Source: Bin5 sp965221145
GTDB taxonomy: Bacteria > Chloroflexota > Anaerolineae > Caldilineales > Caldilineaceae
Assembly (NCBI GenBank): GCA_965221145.1
Contig: OZ244877.1
Span: forward strand, 5,022,001-5,086,000
Direction of reading: 5' to 3'
Length of the DNA stretch: 64,000 nt
Positions 16,247 to 25,025 of this stretch are shown one piece after another (within the stretch, counting starts at the first letter, position 1; every line of letters begins with the position of its first letter). The position numbers were made by a program, and so were the translations under genes. The notes under the pieces were generated by a model that saw only the letters and a program-made list of their open reading frames with translations, did no database searches and was not told the DNA's origin.

Positions 16247-17596
16247 ATGAAAAAGCGTTCAATGCGTCCCTGCTCGAAAGGGGCGCGGATCGAAACCGTT
16301 TGCAGACTCTGGAGAATTGGCGTCGTGATCGGATTGGTCTTCGTCGCCGCGTGCTCATCGGACGGTGCATCCGCTCCACAGGTAGCGGACCGAAGCGCCG
16401 CGGCCACTGACACGCCGGCGCCTGTCCACACGCCTGCTACGACCTCGACCAACGCCGATGACGAGACCGTTCTGCCCACCGACACGCCTGCCCCCCTCCA
16501 ATCCACGAGCTGGCCGAGTATCGTTCTGGAAGAGACACTCTCCGGGCTGAACAGTCCTGTAGACCTCGCCGACGCCAGAGACGGTTCCGGGCGGCTGTAT
16601 GTGGTGGAACAGGCGGGACTGGTTCAGACATTTACCGATGGCGTCAAGGGCCAGTCTCCTTTTCTCGATATCCGAGACCGGGTGAACTGTTGCGGTGAGA
16701 AAGGGCTGCTGGGCATCGCTTTCCCACCGGATTTCGCCAGCAGCCGGACGGTGTATGTCAACTATACAACCACGTTACCCGGCAGTCTGCATACCCGCGT
16801 CGCCCGCTTCCGCCTGCTCGGCGACGCCCATCAGGCAGATCCAAACTCGGAAGAGATCCTTCTGGAGTTCCACCAGCCCTGGCCCAATCACAATGGCGGA
16901 CAGATCGCGTTCGGCCCCAAGGGCAACCTGTGGGTTGGGACCGGAGACGGAGGCAGCGGCGGCGATCCCCAGGACAACGGGCAAAAGGGCCAGACGCTGT
17001 TGGGCAAACTCCTGCGCATTGATGTGACTTCGCCCACAGATGCGCGCTACACCATTCCTGAGGACAATCCCTTTGTCGGCAATGACGAATTTCTGGATGA
17101 GATCTGGGCCTATGGTTTGCGCAACCCCTGGCGTTTCTCCTTCGACCGCGAGACCGGGGATCTGTACATCGCCGATGTAGGCCAAAATGCCTGGGAAGAG
17201 GTGAACTTTCAACCGGCCAACAGCCTTGGCGGCGAAAACTACGGATGGCGCATCACTGAAGGTCTCCACTGCTTCAATCCTGCCATCGGCTGTTCCACAA
17301 TCGATCAGACTCTGCCGGTGGCTGAGTACGGTCGGGAGAGCGGACTTTCCATAACCGGCGGGTACATCTACCGGGGGGCGGATCAGGCGTCCTTGTGGGG
17401 CATCTACTTTTTTGCCGACTATGTTACCGGGCGCATTTGGGGTCTGCGACGGATGAACGGCCAATGGGAAGCCAGGCTGCTCCTGGAAAGCCGCCACGCT
17501 GTCAGCAGTTTCGGAGAAGACGAAGCCGGCAATCTGTACGTCGTCGATCACAGGGGCACGATTTTGCAGATTCGCGCTCAAATAGCGGAGCGGTAG
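16247..17596 (+). CDS. PQQ-dependent sugar dehydrogenase (glucose/sorbosone dehydrogenase) lipoprotein
   Basis: 449 residues: a signal peptide with lipobox FVAAC (C36), a Thr/Pro-rich linker (about 45-90) and a six-bladed soluble-type glucose dehydrogenase (GSDH) propeller. GKNLWVGTGDGG, AYGLRNPWRFSFDR and the HNGGQIAFG segment are typical of the family. It would oxidise aldose sugars at the outer face of the membrane, given PQQ. The last codons RAQIAER and the TAG stop fall in the first unit of an R1 repeat pair (17574-17651). Confidence 0.88.
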   Translation: MKKRSMRPCSKGARIETVCRLWRIGVVIGLVFVAACSSDGASAPQVADRSAAATDTPAPVHTPATTSTNADDETVLPTDTPAPLQSTSWPSIVLEETLSGLNSPVDLADARDGSGRLYVVEQAGLVQTFTDGVKGQSPFLDIRDRVNCCGEKGLLGIAFPPDFASSRTVYVNYTTTLPGSLHTRVARFRLLGDAHQADPNSEEILLEFHQPWPNHNGGQIAFGPKGNLWVGTGDGGSGGDPQDNGQKGQTLLGKLLRIDVTSPTDARYTIPEDNPFVGNDEFLDEIWAYGLRNPWRFSFDRETGDLYIADVGQNAWEEVNFQPANSLGGENYGWRITEGLHCFNPAIGCSTIDQTLPVAEYGRESGLSITGGYIYRGADQASLWGIYFFADYVTGRIWGLRRMNGQWEARLLLESRHAVSSFGEDEAGNLYVVDHRGTILQIRAQIAER

Positions 17597-17651
17597 CGCA
17601 TCTCACAACCGCGCGCTCAAATAGCGGAGCGGTAGCGCATCTCACAACCGC
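17574..17651 (+). repeat. R1 REP-like repeat, two tandem 39 bp units
   Basis: Two identical units (17574-17612, 17613-17651) each run GCGCTCA, AATAGCGGAGCG, GTAGCGCATC, TCACAACC. Outer GCGCT and AGCGC are inverted partners. Unit 1 overlaps the end of the PQQ dehydrogenase gene and supplies its stop codon. Confidence 0.85.
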
Positions 17652-17766
17652 GCGCCGCGGGCGAAGAGTGAACACGTTGACTTATGGCCCGTGCATCGCT
17701 CGCGCCGCCGGCTCGTGTTGTGGCATCGGAAACCTACGCAGCGTTGTACAACCATGAGGGCCTCCT

Positions 17767-18921
17767 ATGGATTTCGATCTCATCATCATTGGCGGTGGAA
17801 TTGTCGGCGCGGCCGCGGCCTATCGCGCGGGACAGCTAGGCGCTCGCACGCTCCTGTGCGACCGGCGGGACGCGGGCCGAGCAACCGATGCGGGCGCGGG
17901 CATCCTGGCCCCGGAAAGCAGCACGCGGGACGGTCGCCTCTGGTACGATTTCGCTCTGGATGCGGTGCGCTACTATTCTGTGCTGATCGAAGATCTCACA
18001 GCCGATGGCGTGCCCGTCGAGGAACTTTCTCTGGCTTATAGCCACTGTTCGAAATTGATGGTCGCTCTCGATGATGTTGAAGCGGCTGCGCTGGCCGAGA
18101 TGGAGCAGACAATCTACGCCCGCCAGGAGGAACGGCGCCCGCCGTCCGCAGAGCGTATCCGACGCATCTCGTCCACCGAGGCTCGCAACGCCTTTTACCC
18201 CCAATTGGCCGACGCCACCGCAGTGCTGATCCAGCCGCTTGCCCGTCGGGTGGATGGCCGTCTGATGACCGCAGCCCTCGAACGAGGCCTGCGCAGGCGC
18301 GGCGTGCGGACAATTGATGCCGATGTGTCTGCTCTGTTGCTGGCGGGTGACCGAGTACACGGCGTGCGCACCGCTGCCGGAGACGAGTATACGGCTGGCG
18401 CGGTTCTCATCGCCGGCGGCGCCTGGTCAACGGCCTTCGGCAAACAGCTGGATGTGCAGATTCCCGTTGCGCCCCAACGGGGGCAGATCATCCATTTGCA
18501 TGTTCCCGGTCAGGACAGCGGCGCATGGTCGATCGTGAGTGGTTTCAGCGGCCACTATCAGGTGCCCTGGCCGGGCGGTCGCGTTGCTGTGGGCGCGACG
18601 CGGGAGACCGGCAGCGGATATGAGGCCCGCACAACGGTTGGCGGAATCCAGGAGGTGCTGCATGAGGCCCTGCGCCTGGCGCCCGGCCTGCGTGACGCCG
18701 CCATCCACGAAATTCGCGTGGGGCTGCGCCCCTACACGACCGATCATCTTCCGCTGCTGGGAGCCGTTCCCGGCGTGATGGGGGTGTACCTTGCGACGGG
18801 TCACGGCCCCACCGGCCTGACCCTGGGTCCGTTCAGCGGAAAGATGGTGGCCGAGCAAGCTCTGGAGCAACCGATCGCTTGGGATCTGGCTCCCTTTTCT
18901 GCGACCCGTTTCATTCGCTGA
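17767..18921 (+). CDS. FAD-dependent oxidoreductase, DAO family (ThiO/DadA-like)
   Basis: 384 residues with an N-terminal FAD-binding Rossmann motif IIIGGGIVGAAAA (G9-G14), a central substrate domain and the C-terminal FAD contact GVYLATGHGPTGLTLGP. The DAO family oxidises amine nitrogen in glycine, D-amino acids or sarcosine. The overall form resembles glycine oxidase (ThiO), but no thiamine gene is adjacent, so the substrate is left open. The gene belongs to the trio between MoxR and DUF58. Confidence 0.85.
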   Translation: MDFDLIIIGGGIVGAAAAYRAGQLGARTLLCDRRDAGRATDAGAGILAPESSTRDGRLWYDFALDAVRYYSVLIEDLTADGVPVEELSLAYSHCSKLMVALDDVEAAALAEMEQTIYARQEERRPPSAERIRRISSTEARNAFYPQLADATAVLIQPLARRVDGRLMTAALERGLRRRGVRTIDADVSALLLAGDRVHGVRTAAGDEYTAGAVLIAGGAWSTAFGKQLDVQIPVAPQRGQIIHLHVPGQDSGAWSIVSGFSGHYQVPWPGGRVAVGATRETGSGYEARTTVGGIQEVLHEALRLAPGLRDAAIHEIRVGLRPYTTDHLPLLGAVPGVMGVYLATGHGPTGLTLGPFSGKMVAEQALEQPIAWDLAPFSATRFIR

Positions 18922-19040
18922 GCGGATGGCATCGCTTGCACGCGATCGGTCAGAGCGACGAGCTACCCCTATGACACAGTTCATCTGCTTTGCCCGTCGG
19001 GGGTCTCCTCCTTCGTATTCGAGCGACGGTCAATTCGTGG

Positions 19041-19046
19041 TATACT
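19041..19046 (+). promoter_or_regulatory. -10 element directly before a start codon
   Basis: TATACT ends 2 bp before one ATG and 8 bp before the next (19054). The expected start point, 6-8 nt downstream, coincides with the second ATG, suggesting a leaderless transcript. No strong -35 was found. Confidence 0.5.
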
Positions 19047-19047
19047 C

Positions 19048-19806
19048 ATGGACATGACGAACGCGCCAGAGTCGATGAACGGTCAGCCGCTGACGACTGA
19101 GCAGTTGGAACAGGCCAAACGATATATCCTCAAGAGTCTGCCGCAAGTTCTGGAGCAGGCGCCCGAGTTCGTAACCTTTGTCGAAGGGGTGGTTGCCGAA
19201 AAATTCCCGCGACGGGATGAGTTTGCGCGTCTGCTGGATCAAGTCGAGGCGCATCGCCAGGAGACCCGGCAGTACAAGATCGAATCCGACGAACGCTTCG
19301 ACAAGATAGACAATCGCTTCGACAAGGTCGACGAGCGTCTCGACAGGATGGACAATCGTTTCGACAGGATGGACAATCGTTTCGACAGGATGGACGATCG
19401 CTTTGACAGGATGGACGATCGCTTTGACAGATTAGAGCTTACTCTGGCGCGACTTGGTTCACGCTGGGGGCTTCATAGCGAAGACCTCTTCCGCAAGACG
19501 ATGAAGGCCGTACTCGAAGAATCCTTCGAAGCTACCGTAGAGGAGCGAAACATCCAGGGGGAGCAGTTCGACCTTGTGGTGATGAAGAACGGCGACCACA
19601 TCCTGATCGAGATCGCGGCAAGTGTCCGGCGAAATATCCTGGAGCGACTAGACCGCAAAAAGAATCTTTATGTATCTGAGGTGGGAATTGTGCCAGCGCG
19701 GATCATTCTGGCGGTCGGTACAATCAACAGTCACAGCGTTCAGATCATACGCGATGCCGGGATCGAAGTGATTGAGCCGGATGATGACTTTTATGGCGAA
19801 GAGTGA
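19048..19806 (+). CDS. Coiled-coil protein with DUF3782-like nuclease-fold domain
   Basis: About 252 residues. Residues 81-129 are seven exact-phase heptads of type D-N/D/E-R-F-D-R/K-M/I/V/L, a coiled coil. The C-terminal part (about 135-245) has SRWGLHSEDLFR, EQFDLVV and HILIEIAASVRR, resembling DUF3782 and the PD-(D/E)XK nuclease fold, in which the acidic residues would form the active site. Enzymatic function is unproved. TATACT (19041-19046) is so close that transcription should start near 19053; the mRNA may be leaderless from the second ATG at 19054. Confidence 0.75.
   Translation: MDMTNAPESMNGQPLTTEQLEQAKRYILKSLPQVLEQAPEFVTFVEGVVAEKFPRRDEFARLLDQVEAHRQETRQYKIESDERFDKIDNRFDKVDERLDRMDNRFDRMDNRFDRMDDRFDRMDDRFDRLELTLARLGSRWGLHSEDLFRKTMKAVLEESFEATVEERNIQGEQFDLVVMKNGDHILIEIAASVRRNILERLDRKKNLYVSEVGIVPARIILAVGTINSHSVQIIRDAGIEVIEPDDDFYGEE
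19288..19434 (+). repeat. Coding 21 bp tandem repeat (seven heptads)
   Basis: Seven in-frame 21 bp units encode the heptads of the coiled coil. Central units such as GACAATCGTTTCGACAGGAT repeat almost exactly, so copy number may vary by slippage while keeping the frame. Confidence 0.85.
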
Positions 19807-20059
19807 ATTCATCCGTTGCTGATTCCAGCTTACGGACAGTGAGCAACGGGCGAAAAGCTTCCGCATGGTTGCGCTGCAAGTGTACATTGGCGATGAATGA
19901 GCCATCCTTGCGCAATGCGTGCAACCGCCTGACGCCCCGACAATTGTCTCCCGGATATTCAGTTTTCAGATTCTTGTTCTTGATAACTGCCCAAGATTCC
20001 GATCTGTGGTGTTACTGAAAACGAAAAGCTGACCACCTAGAACTGCCACTCAGACCACA

Positions 20060-21379
20060 ATGCAACTGACAGTACGCGGGCTGCTCCTGCTGGCGGCTAC
20101 TGCCCTGTTTTTCGCCGCCGCCACATTCGCCGGCTGGCTGGCTTGGCTTGGGCTGGCTTGGTTGATCGGAAGCTGCGCGCTGCTTCTGGCTGACTGGCAG
20201 TTGACTCCAGGGCCACAAGATTGGACGGTTGCCCGCAGTCACGATGCTCGCCTGTCTCTGGCCGCCTGGAACCGCATCGAACTGCGGGTGCAGCTAGACG
20301 CCGGATCTCGCCCGCTCCCGGTCTGGCTTCGGGACGAAACGCCCCCGTCCTTTCGCATCGCCGATGAACAGCGCATTCTGCCGGGAACAGTTCAACCGCA
20401 TGAGCCTGAGCATTGGGTCTACTACCTCTATCCGCCGCGGCGGGGGGACTATCGCTTCGGCGACCTGCATCTGCGCTGGGAGTCTGTGTTGGGTCTGCTG
20501 AGGCGGCAGGCGACCTTCCCCGCGGGCGCGGACGTGAAAGTCTATCCGAATCTGGCAGACGTGAAAAAGTACGATCTGCTCCTGCGGAAGAATCGCCTGT
20601 GGGAGATGGGGTTACGTTCAGTGCGCGTGCGGGGCAGGGGCACCGATTTCACGCGCTTGCGAGAATATCAGCCTGATGACGAATACCGGCACATCAACTG
20701 GAAGGCGACGGCCCGGCGGGGCAGGCCAATCTCAACGGAGTTTGAAGTCGAAAGGGCACAGAACCTGATCGCGCTGATCGACGTGGGGCGCATGATGCGC
20801 AGTCCGGTCGGGGACGTGGCCAAGATGGACTACGCGATCAATGCCGTCCTCTTGCTGGCGTATGTTGCGGTGCAAAAGGGCGACCGTATGGGCGCGCTCA
20901 CCTTTGCTGATGATGCGCAGGCTTGGCTGCGACCACGCACGGGCAAAGCCCAGTTTTACCGGATGCTGGAACTCCTGTACAACGTGCAGGGCCAACCTGT
21001 CGAGCCGGATTTCGCCCGCGCGTTCGGGCATTTCACCAGCCGCCAGCGGCGATACTCGTTGGCGCTCGTTTTCAGCGACCTGACCGGCAGCGTAAGCAAT
21101 GATGCGCTGGTGGCCGGGCTATTGCGGTTGCGCCGACAGCATCTGCCTCTGCTGGTGACAATGCGGGATCCGACGGTGGAGGCATTTGCCCGCCAGCCCG
21201 CGGCGGATGTGACCGGGCTGTATCGGCGCACCGTGTCGGAGACGCTCCTGCGGGAACGGGAGTTGGCGCTGGAGGCGTTGCGCAGCCGCGGCGTGTTGAC
21301 GCTGGATGTCCCGGCGGACCGGCTGAGCGTCGCGCTGATCGAACGCTACTTGCAGATCAAAGCGCGGACGTTGCTGTGA
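20060..21379 (+). CDS. DUF58 domain-containing protein
   Basis: 439 residues. Two N-terminal membrane segments (about 5-45) are followed by a beta-rich region and the DUF58 core RGRGTDFTRLREYQPDDE (191-208) with HINWKATAR, then a vWA-like fold starting at LIALIDVGRMM with the MIDAS-like DxGxxM in place of the usual DxSxS. DUF58 proteins are standard partners of MoxR ATPases; here the MoxR gene is at 15245. An inferred membrane-bound complex would include DUF4350, SpoIIM-like and RDD proteins. Confidence 0.9.
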   Translation: MQLTVRGLLLLAATALFFAAATFAGWLAWLGLAWLIGSCALLLADWQLTPGPQDWTVARSHDARLSLAAWNRIELRVQLDAGSRPLPVWLRDETPPSFRIADEQRILPGTVQPHEPEHWVYYLYPPRRGDYRFGDLHLRWESVLGLLRRQATFPAGADVKVYPNLADVKKYDLLLRKNRLWEMGLRSVRVRGRGTDFTRLREYQPDDEYRHINWKATARRGRPISTEFEVERAQNLIALIDVGRMMRSPVGDVAKMDYAINAVLLLAYVAVQKGDRMGALTFADDAQAWLRPRTGKAQFYRMLELLYNVQGQPVEPDFARAFGHFTSRQRRYSLALVFSDLTGSVSNDALVAGLLRLRRQHLPLLVTMRDPTVEAFARQPAADVTGLYRRTVSETLLRERELALEALRSRGVLTLDVPADRLSVALIERYLQIKARTLL

Positions 21380-21392
21380 ACGCTATGTTTCT

Positions 21393-22358
21393 TCAATTCT
21401 GTTGCTCTTCCCGCGGCCGGCGCAACCAATATCGGTGGAGGGCGATGCCGGTAAAGAGGCCGACGGCCAGTTTCAACGGCCAGGGCAGGCCGCTGGGGCT
21501 GATGAAGCCTTCGATCAGCCCGGCCACGACGAGAAAGGGCACACTGCCGAGAATCAGTTGCAGAGCCACTCGGGCGCGTTGGCGTAGGGCTGTAGCCCGG
21601 CTCAACAGACCGGGCCGCAGCAGACCATCGGCTATGTAAAAGCCGCAGCCACCAGCCAGAAAGATGACGCTCAGTTCGACGAATCCGTGGGCGACGACAA
21701 ACTCGGCCAGCCCGGCGCTCATACCATGCGCCTGCAATAGCCCGAACACAGCGCCGATATTGAGTCCATTGAAAATCACTATGTACAGCGTCAACAGGCC
21801 GGCGGTGAGCGCGCCGGCAAAGGCGAAAAAGGTCACACTGATGTTATTGGTGAGAATCGCGGTGGAGACGGCTGAACGGATACTGGGCGCAATCTCCGTC
21901 CACAATTTCCCTTCCTCCACTGTCTCGACCAACGGTCCGATCCCGTCCCCCAAGATGAGGTAGATGGTGTCGGGCCGGTTCCAGACGACCAGAAAAGCGA
22001 CGACCGCCGGCAGCAGAAATAGCGCCGCCGATACCAGTGTATAGGGGAGCAACTGCCGGTAGAGCCGGGAAAAGACCGTGCGATAGAAGTTGACCAACTG
22101 CTGGCGTCGCAAAGGCTCCTCGCGGTACAGAAGCGCGTGGGCGCCACCCACCAACTGGTTGAGATAGCGGGTTACTCGTTGGCCGGGGAAATCTCGTTGC
22201 GCAAGGGCCAGATCGGACGAGGTGATCTGATAGAGACGGCCATATTCGTGCAGTTCCGCCTCAGAAAGAGCCTCGGCGTTGCCCCAAGCGCGATCGGTCA
22301 ACTCCTCAAGACGCCGCCACTTGTTCTCTTGTCTTTGGATGAAAGAATCAAGTTGCAT
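21393..22358 (-). CDS. Stage II sporulation protein M (SpoIIM)-like membrane protein
   Basis: 321 residues, an N-terminal helical region (about 1-95) and five to six membrane segments. The SpoIIM signature appears as NNISVTFFAFAGALTAG and VAHGFVELSVIFLAGGCG. In Bacillus SpoIIM helps peptidoglycan degradation during engulfment, but non-sporulating bacteria have it in MoxR/DUF58/RDD neighbourhoods, as here. It is convergent with DUF58 (13 bp apart) and divergent from the RDD gene with only 11 bp between start codons. Confidence 0.9.
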   Translation of the reverse strand: MQLDSFIQRQENKWRRLEELTDRAWGNAEALSEAELHEYGRLYQITSSDLALAQRDFPGQRVTRYLNQLVGGAHALLYREEPLRRQQLVNFYRTVFSRLYRQLLPYTLVSAALFLLPAVVAFLVVWNRPDTIYLILGDGIGPLVETVEEGKLWTEIAPSIRSAVSTAILTNNISVTFFAFAGALTAGLLTLYIVIFNGLNIGAVFGLLQAHGMSAGLAEFVVAHGFVELSVIFLAGGCGFYIADGLLRPGLLSRATALRQRARVALQLILGSVPFLVVAGLIEGFISPSGLPWPLKLAVGLFTGIALHRYWLRRPREEQQN

Positions 22359-22369
22359 GAGAAAGTCCT

Positions 22370-23197
22370 ATGCCAACGAAACCCCTGATCCTGGACCAGG
22401 ACTACACAATCGACACGCCGGAGAATGTCTCCTTCACCTACGACATCGCCGGCATTGGCAATCGTTTTATCGGCGCTTTGATCGACACCCTCATTGTCGC
22501 CGGTTTGCTGCTGATTTTGAACATTCTATTATTCGTAATTCTGTCCTGGAACGACGCCCCATTTCCAACGACTGCCTTGGACAGCGAAGAAACAAGCTGG
22601 CTTGAAGGCTTGATGATTGCACTGTTTGTTCTGCTCCAATTCATTATCTTCTGGGGCTATTATACCCTTTTTGAGTATCTGTGGAGTGGTCAGACACCGG
22701 GCAAACGGCTGGTGAAAATCCGCGTGTTGCGGCTGGATGGCAATCCGATCGGTTTCGTCGAGGCGTTCCTGCGCAATCTGGTGCGCCCGATCGACTTTCT
22801 GCCATCGGGCTATGGGCTGGGGCTGGTGGTGATGTTTTGCAACGAGAAGACCCGGCGCCTGGGGGACTGGGCCGCGGGCACCGTCGTTGTGCGTATGCGG
22901 GCGGATCTGTCACTGGACTCGCTGGTTGCGTCGTCGGCGCACACGCAGACCAACGCCGCTGAGGCCCCGTCCCTGCTGCTGGAATTCCCCCATATTCGCC
23001 GTCTGTCCGCAGCCGACTATGAACTGATCCGGGAACTGTTGACGCGGAGACGGTCCGGCGACGTATCGAGTGCGATCTTGCATCGCCTGGCGCAGACAAT
23101 CGCGGCCCGGATCGACAAGCCAGCGCCGACCGACACGACGGCGAGCGTCAACTTCCTGAACGCCGTCGCCGAGGCCTACCGCCAGTTGCAGCCATAA
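22370..23197 (+). CDS. RDD family membrane protein
   Basis: 275 residues. The RDD domain begins at IGNRFIGALIDTLIVAG, where the name-giving Arg and Asp residues lie, and has two to three membrane segments with the second Arg-rich motif GQTPGKRLVKIRVL. A C-terminal soluble tail of about 90 residues follows. RDD proteins accompany SpoIIM-like, MoxR and DUF58 proteins in many genomes, and some are implicated in ion transport. The ATG at 22370 lies 11 bp from the divergent spoIIM-like start. Confidence 0.88.
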   Translation: MPTKPLILDQDYTIDTPENVSFTYDIAGIGNRFIGALIDTLIVAGLLLILNILLFVILSWNDAPFPTTALDSEETSWLEGLMIALFVLLQFIIFWGYYTLFEYLWSGQTPGKRLVKIRVLRLDGNPIGFVEAFLRNLVRPIDFLPSGYGLGLVVMFCNEKTRRLGDWAAGTVVVRMRADLSLDSLVASSAHTQTNAAEAPSLLLEFPHIRRLSAADYELIRELLTRRRSGDVSSAILHRLAQTIAARIDKPAPTDTTASVNFLNAVAEAYRQLQP

Positions 23198-23237
23198 GAC
23201 CACGTTGCAAGAGATGGGATACGATATTGCTGGATAA

Positions 23238-23258
23238 GAACGCACATTAGGTGCGTTC
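23238..23258. repeat. Perfect 8 bp inverted repeat at the edge of R5 copy B
   Basis: GAACGCAC (23238-23245) and GTGCGTTC (23251-23258) are perfect inverted partners around ATTAG. The right arm is the end of R5, so the hairpin may be a remnant of a second repeat end. Confidence 0.6.
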
Positions 23259-23399
23259 ACATTGAAAACACGCTTTTCTCCACACTGCGTATTGCGTGTT
23301 CCGTATTGCGTAGAGGCAGGCTAGACAGGCCCAAAGGGCACCCCGTTCCCAGGGTGCAGACCATGCGAGAAATCGTGGTTTCAAACGGGATCCACATTA
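23251..23399 (-). repeat. R5 dispersed repeat, copy B
   Basis: Longest copy of R5. On the minus strand it begins AATGTGGATCCCGTTTGA, passes through CTGCCTCTACGCAATACG and ends GAAAAGCGTGTTTTCAATG with GAACGCAC. It carries an internal doubling of the GCAATACG block that is absent in copies A and C. Confidence 0.7.
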
Positions 23400-23421
23400 A
23401 TTCCTTATACGAGGCAACCCA

Positions 23422-24186
23422 ATGGACGATATCCCCCCTGTCGTCGACTCTTCTCGAAATGATTATCTCAATAGAGGCGACTCGCCGCCCCGCGCACGCG
23501 TCGACTACACGATCAAAGAGATGCCGGAAGACCTGCGCCCCAGAGAACGGCTGGAGTATGTGGGGGCCGGCGCCCTGAGCGTTGCTGAACTTCTGGCTAT
23601 CGTGCTACGCACCGGCGGCCGCGGCGAAAACGTCATCCGGCAGGCCGAGAGGCTGCTGACCCAATTCAATGGCCTGCCCGGCCTGGCCCAGGCCAGCTTT
23701 GAGGAGTTGACAAAGGCCCATGGCGTGGGCAAGGCCAAAGTCACGCAGATCAAAGCCGCTATGGAGTTGGGGCGCAGACTTCTGCTCGCCGCGCCGCAGG
23801 AGCGGACGAAGATTCAAAGCCCGACTGATGTCGCCAATCTGCTGATGTTGGACATGGGTTTGCTGGAACGGGAAGAGGTGCGCGTCGTACTCCTGGACAC
23901 AAAGAACCATGTCCAACGGATCGCGAAAGTTTATTCCGGCAGCCTGAATGCGGCCGTTATTCGTGTGAATGAAATTTTTACAGAGGCGGTGCGAGCCAAC
24001 AGCGCAGCGTTGATCGTCGTCCACAATCATCCCAGCGGCGACCCCACACCCAGCCCGGAGGATGTGCAGGTGACGGAACAGATCGTCGCCGCGGGGAAGC
24101 TCCTGCAGATCGACGTCCTTGACCATCTGATCATTACGCGCGCCACCTATGTCAGTTTGAAGGAAAGGAGGCTGGGGTTCGAATAG
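23422..24186 (+). CDS. radC: RadC/JAMM domain protein
   Basis: 254 residues with an N-terminal helix-hairpin-helix region (RPRERLEYVGAGALSVAELL) and the C-terminal JAMM metalloprotease-fold domain with HNHPSGDPTPSPEDVQVT, where two His and an Asp would bind zinc. RadC proteins are widespread and often called DNA repair proteins, but their biochemical role is unsettled. No phage or plasmid genes adjoin it. Downstream is a convergent membrane protein gene 12 bp away. Confidence 0.92.
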   Translation: MDDIPPVVDSSRNDYLNRGDSPPRARVDYTIKEMPEDLRPRERLEYVGAGALSVAELLAIVLRTGGRGENVIRQAERLLTQFNGLPGLAQASFEELTKAHGVGKAKVTQIKAAMELGRRLLLAAPQERTKIQSPTDVANLLMLDMGLLEREEVRVVLLDTKNHVQRIAKVYSGSLNAAVIRVNEIFTEAVRANSAALIVVHNHPSGDPTPSPEDVQVTEQIVAAGKLLQIDVLDHLIITRATYVSLKERRLGFE

Positions 24187-24198
24187 TCAGATGCGCTG

Positions 24199-24996
24199 CT
24201 ACGCCAGCGCACTGACACTGAGCAGATAATCGGTCACTGAGCGCACAGCGCCGGGACTCAGTTGATGGTCCCGCTTAGTGCGCACATACTTCTTCAACTG
24301 ATCGACCCGCAGCACCGGGATGGTGGGGTTCTCAAGTTCCAGTTGCGTGGCCGGGTTGATGAAGAGGGCCGCGCTTTCGATGGGAATGTCGGCGGCGTTC
24401 ACGGTCAACGCACCGTCGGACTCTGCGGCCTGAAGCAGTTCCCGGACTTTCTGTTCGGCGTCCTCCATCTCACGCTTGGGGTTGCCCAGCCCTTCGCGGT
24501 TGAAAATTGTGAGCAGGCGGCCCAGGCTGAACCGCTCCCGCCATCGGTCCCCGTCTACCTGCACCGTGCCCTTGTCGCTGCGCACGAGAAACACGCGAAC
24601 ACCGGACGGCCCCACCAACATATAGGGCACTTCATCCAGCCCCCAAAGGAAGAGGGCGTATTTATCATCGAACCCTTTCAGCCCGCTCTCAACAAGCTCA
24701 TCCGGCCTGGCAACTCGTTTGCCGCCTGGCCAGCGGCGGGGGGCAAAGCGGTTGATGTAATAGCTCCCTATGTTGGATAAGATAAAGCCTACTGCCAAAG
24801 CGCCAAAGCTGACAACTGCCCAGTACCGTTGGATAAAGGCGATGAGAGAGTTGGCAGCCTGTGCGTCTGACGGGAACCACTTGTCCGTGAAGCTGGCGAG
24901 GAGGCCGACGAACAGGATCAGCAACCCACTCAGGGCAATGCGCCGGCCCCGCTGTTCTTTGGATTTAATCACTGCCAGATTGCGGTACACTTTCAT
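24199..24996 (-). CDS. NERD-like membrane protein, function unknown
   Basis: 265 residues: two membrane segments (about 21-37 and 58-78), then a soluble region with YALFLWGLDEVPYMLVGPSG and VRVFLVRSDKGTVQVDG. This resembles the nuclease-related (NERD-like) domain found fused to membrane segments, though catalytic residues cannot be assigned with confidence. It ends 29 bp upstream of the plsX stop codon side, on the same strand as plsX, so it could be co-transcribed downstream of it. Confidence 0.6.
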   Translation of the reverse strand: MKVYRNLAVIKSKEQRGRRIALSGLLILFVGLLASFTDKWFPSDAQAANSLIAFIQRYWAVVSFGALAVGFILSNIGSYYINRFAPRRWPGGKRVARPDELVESGLKGFDDKYALFLWGLDEVPYMLVGPSGVRVFLVRSDKGTVQVDGDRWRERFSLGRLLTIFNREGLGNPKREMEDAEQKVRELLQAAESDGALTVNAADIPIESAALFINPATQLELENPTIPVLRVDQLKKYVRTKRDHQLSPGAVRSVTDYLLSVSALA

Positions 24997-25025
24997 GAAG
25001 AGGATTTCTTGTGTGATCGGTATGG

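Noticed and set aside
17574..17651. Tandem direct repeats as a possible CRISPR array
   Set aside because: Only two adjoining units with no unique spacers, overlapping a gene end, and other copies are dispersed. No cas gene is present.
19288..19434. Heptad repeat as a CRISPR or minisatellite locus outside genes
   Set aside because: All units are in frame within one protein and form a regular coiled coil.
21393..22358. SpoIIM as evidence for sporulation
   Set aside because: The gene belongs to the MoxR/DUF58/RDD neighbourhood common in non-spore-formers; no other sporulation gene is in the window.
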